A DNA stretch of 8,541 nt from DIGJ01 sp036658435. Its GTDB lineage: Bacteria; Bacillota; Clostridia; Lachnospirales; Lachnospiraceae. Location: positions 1 through 8,541 of the forward strand of contig JAVXEO010000077.1 in assembly GCA_036658435.1 (NCBI GenBank), written 5' to 3'. Below, one piece after another: positions 7,140 to 8,541 of this stretch. The notes below the pieces were generated by a model. It did no database searches. It was not told where the DNA came from and saw only the letters and a list, made by a program, of their open reading frames with translations. The number at the start of each line of letters is the position of its first letter. The stretch's first letter is position 1. Made by a program: the position numbers and the translations under genes.

Positions 7140-7814
7140 TTATAAAGGCATAACGCTTACAAATTGATACATTAGTATAAAATGGCAAATACTTCCGCCT
7201 AGTACAAAAAGATGAAAAATTTCATGAGACCCGAAATTCTTGTGGCGGCCATTAAAGATTGGAACCTTTAAAGCATAGATAATACCACCAACGGTATAGA
7301 TAACACCACCGGCGACTAACCAAAGAAATCCGCTTCTTGGTAAAGAATGAATGATTGGAGCAAAAGCCAGTACGCAAGTCCAACCCATACCAATATAAAT
7401 AACGGAGGATACCCACTTTGGACAATAAACCCAAAATGCTTTTAACAACATGCCAAGCAATGCAATGGACCAAATAAGAACAAGCATACCAACTCCAAGT
7501 TTTCCCCCGATAACAACAAGGCAAATGGGAGTATAACTGCCGGCAATCATAACAAAAATCATCATATGGTCGCATTTTTTTAAAATACGATTGATACGAG
7601 GCGAAATGTCAAAGGTGTGATAAAATGTGCTTGCCGTATAAAGCAGGAACATGCTGAGAATAAATATAGATAAAGAAATAGTATAAATGGGGTCAGGCTG
7701 CTGATGTGCTTTGATAAGAAGCGGCGTTGCTGCGAAAAGTGCCATCATCATTCCGATAAAGTGAGTAATTGCACTTCCCGGATCCTTTGGACCGTGTTCT
7801 TTTAATTGTTTCAT
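7140..7814 (-). CDS. Hemolysin III / PAQR-family membrane protein (YqfA/TrhA type)
   Basis: This 224-residue integral membrane protein has about seven hydrophobic segments and is of normal family length. Family signatures are present: SAITHFIG near the N-terminus (14-21), SxxxH (Ser62, His66), Asp82-His83 followed by AGSYTP (91-96), and HxxxH near the C-terminus (His197, His201) with His211 beyond. In PAQR receptors the SxxxH and HxxxH histidines bind zinc. Bacterial members are annotated as hemolysin III, but their physiological role is poorly settled; roles in membrane energetics or fluidity have been proposed, so toxin activity should not be assumed. The ATG at 7814 is chosen because GAGGG lies 7 nt upstream; a TTG at 7859 in the same frame would add 15 polar residues and lacks a good site. 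It is a single gene, convergent with the upstream block, with its own terminator, promoter and operator-like repeats. Confidence 0.93.
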   Translation of the reverse strand: MKQLKEHGPKDPGSAITHFIGMMMALFAATPLLIKAHQQPDPIYTISLSIFILSMFLLYTASTFYHTFDISPRINRILKKCDHMMIFVMIAGSYTPICLVVIGGKLGVGMLVLIWSIALLGMLLKAFWVYCPKWVSSVIYIGMGWTCVLAFAPIIHSLPRSGFLWLVAGGVIYTVGGIIYALKVPIFNGRHKNFGSHEIFHLFVLGGSICHFILMYQFVSVMPL

Positions 7815-7880
7815 GAAAAAACCCTCTTTCTTTTTAATTCTTGTAAATAGTATGAACAAAATGAAACTTAAAATACAAAA

Positions 7881-7919
7881 AACTACGCAATGTAGTTTTT
7901 AAAACCATGTCATGTAGTT
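7881..7919 (-). promoter_or_regulatory. Pair of operator-like 17-bp sites in the HlyIII gene leader
   Basis: Positions 7881-7897 (AACTACGCAATGTAGTT) and 7903-7919 (AACCATGTCATGTAGTT) agree at 13 of 17 bases and are 22 bp apart, about two helical turns. The first is a perfect dyad, AACTAC-N5-GTAGTT, extendable to AAAAACTAC/GTAGTTTTT. The second overlaps the expected transcription start. This arrangement suits a dimeric repressor. Read as RNA on the - strand, the first dyad could also be a weak hairpin followed by a U-run (attenuator). Confidence 0.45.
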
Positions 7920-7922
7920 ATT

Positions 7923-7951
7923 ATAATATATCATATGATCTAAAAAATCAA
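7923..7951 (-). promoter_or_regulatory. Sigma-A-type promoter of the HlyIII-family gene
   Basis: Read on the - strand, TTGATT (-35, 7951-7946) and TATTAT (-10, 7928-7923) are separated by 17 nt. Each is a near-consensus hexamer, and spacing is ideal. Transcription would start near 7916, giving a leader of about 100 nt that holds both operator-like sites. The surrounding sequence is very AT-rich, so chance matches are possible. Confidence 0.5.
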
Positions 7952-8080
7952 TATAAAAATATATTTTATATTAAATTTTAAAAATAGAATAGAATGTTTA
8001 TTAAGAATTTCCTACTTGCATGAAAAAGCAAAACATGAGAATATATAGATAAGGCATTTAAAAAGGTAAGGAGAAATGAT

Positions 8081-8254
8081 ATGGAGTTTGAAGTTGGTGA
8101 AGTAATTAAGATGAAAAAACCCCATCCCTGCGGAAGCAAGGAGTGGAAAATTCTTCGTGTAGGTATGGATTTTCGGTTGGAATGTGCAGGCTGTGGACAC
8201 CAGATTATGGTTGCCAGAAAACTAGTGGAAAAAAACTTTCGTGGAAAAATGTGA
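8081..8254 (+). CDS. DUF951 family protein (small zinc-ribbon-like)
   Basis: This 57-residue protein closely follows the DUF951 pattern (B. subtilis YyzM is a member): KKPHPCGSKEW at 12-22, then RVGMDFRLECAGCGHQIM at 26-43 and RKLVEKN near the end. Cys17, Cys35, Cys38 and His40 could bind a metal ion, giving a small zinc-ribbon-like fold. The function of the family is not known; nucleic-acid binding is a plausible guess only. TAAGGAG at 8067-8073 lies 7 nt before the ATG. A weak promoter may be TTGCAT (8016-8021) with GAATAT (8039-8044). The gene is divergent from the HlyIII-family gene. Confidence 0.9.
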   Translation: MEFEVGEVIKMKKPHPCGSKEWKILRVGMDFRLECAGCGHQIMVARKLVEKNFRGKM

Positions 8255-8367
8255 GAAAATAGAACCGTTTCTAAAGATGCAATCAGGGAGGATTATAATA
8301 CCTATAAACTGCGGAACGAAAAGACCGGAACCCTGTATATGAAGAAGCAGCAAGGGAGGATGTTGTT

Positions 8368-8541
8368 ATGACGGAAGTGGTAGAAGAACTAAAAAAGATA
8401 AACCAGGACGAAAATCTGCGCAGAGCCTATCTTCACCGCCAGATTGCCGCTATGGATAAAGCCCAGGAAATGAAAAACGAAAGAGAAGAAGGAAAAGCAG
8501 AAGGTGAGGCAAAACTTGTTTTTTTGATTCGAAAAAAAGTA
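8368..8541 (+). CDS. C-terminal-like part of an Rpn-family nuclease/transposase (3' end beyond window)
   Basis: From ATG 8368 the frame is open for 58 codons to the window edge. It is rich in Lys, Glu and Arg, with EELKKINQDENLRRAYLHRQ followed by a charged run ending REEGKAEGEAKLVFLIRKKV. This resembles the charged helical tail of Rpn-family (PD-(D/E)XK) recombination-promoting nuclease/putative transposase proteins, recalled from family style rather than searched. The catalytic N-terminal domain, normally some 200 residues, is absent upstream because the DUF951 gene ends at 8254. It is therefore either a 5'-truncated remnant or a small protein using the site GGGAGG (8354-8359, 8 nt before ATG). 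The same frame is open upstream to a stop at 8305, encoding PVYEEAAREDVV just before the ATG, which favours a remnant. Confidence 0.5.
   Translation, partial: MTEVVEELKKINQDENLRRAYLHRQIAAMDKAQEMKNEREEGKAEGEAKLVFLIRKKV

Noticed and set aside
7252..7575. 107-codon - strand frame inside the HlyIII-family gene
   Set aside because: It is a shifted reading of the same strand as a clear membrane protein gene; its composition (many Tyr, Cys and Trp) is that of an out-of-frame translation.
7815..7859. N-terminal extension of the HlyIII-family protein from TTG 7859
   Set aside because: The start is non-ATG without a good ribosome binding site, and the extension would translate the real GAGGG site; ATG 7814 is better placed.
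8012..8200. 62-codon - strand frame overlapping the DUF951 gene
   Set aside because: It lies opposite the recognisable DUF951 coding sequence and has no family resemblance.

Overview
The base composition is AT-rich, Shine-Dalgarno sites are strong, and there is a SpoIIQ-like sporulation gene, a type-2 isoleucyl-tRNA synthetase and a DUF951 gene. Together these point to the chromosome of a spore-forming low-GC Firmicute, most likely a clostridium of the Lachnospiraceae type. This placement is inferred from gene content and protein style, not from a database match.

Layout. Positions 1-67 hold one copy, cut by the window edge, of a structured repeat. Three genes then run on the + strand: ileS (99-3320), a glycogen/maltodextrin phosphorylase gene (3372-5846), and a gene for a membrane-anchored protein with a degenerate M23/LytM domain resembling SpoIIQ (5913-6677). 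ileS and the phosphorylase gene are 51 nt apart with no terminator seen between them, so they may share a transcript. The SpoIIQ-like gene has a good match to a forespore sigma-F promoter and is followed by a candidate terminator. A gene-free stretch (6678-7139) holds that terminator, a perfect 15-bp inverted repeat, the second copy of the structured repeat, and a region with possible RNA structure. On the - strand lies a hemolysin III/PAQR-family membrane protein gene (7140-7814) with its own terminator, a sigma-A-type promoter and a pair of operator-like sites. Divergent from it is a 57-residue DUF951 zinc-ribbon-like gene (8081-8254). The window ends in coding sequence that resembles the charged C-terminal part of Rpn-family nuclease/transposase proteins and may be a truncated remnant.

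The genes are mostly unrelated housekeeping or accessory functions (translation, storage-glucan use, sporulation, membrane protein), not one pathway. The least explained material is non-coding: the two-copy structured repeat flanking the ileS-to-SpoIIQ block, the palindrome beside copy 2, and the operator pair upstream of the HlyIII gene. I saw no CRISPR array, tRNA, rRNA or intact transposon.
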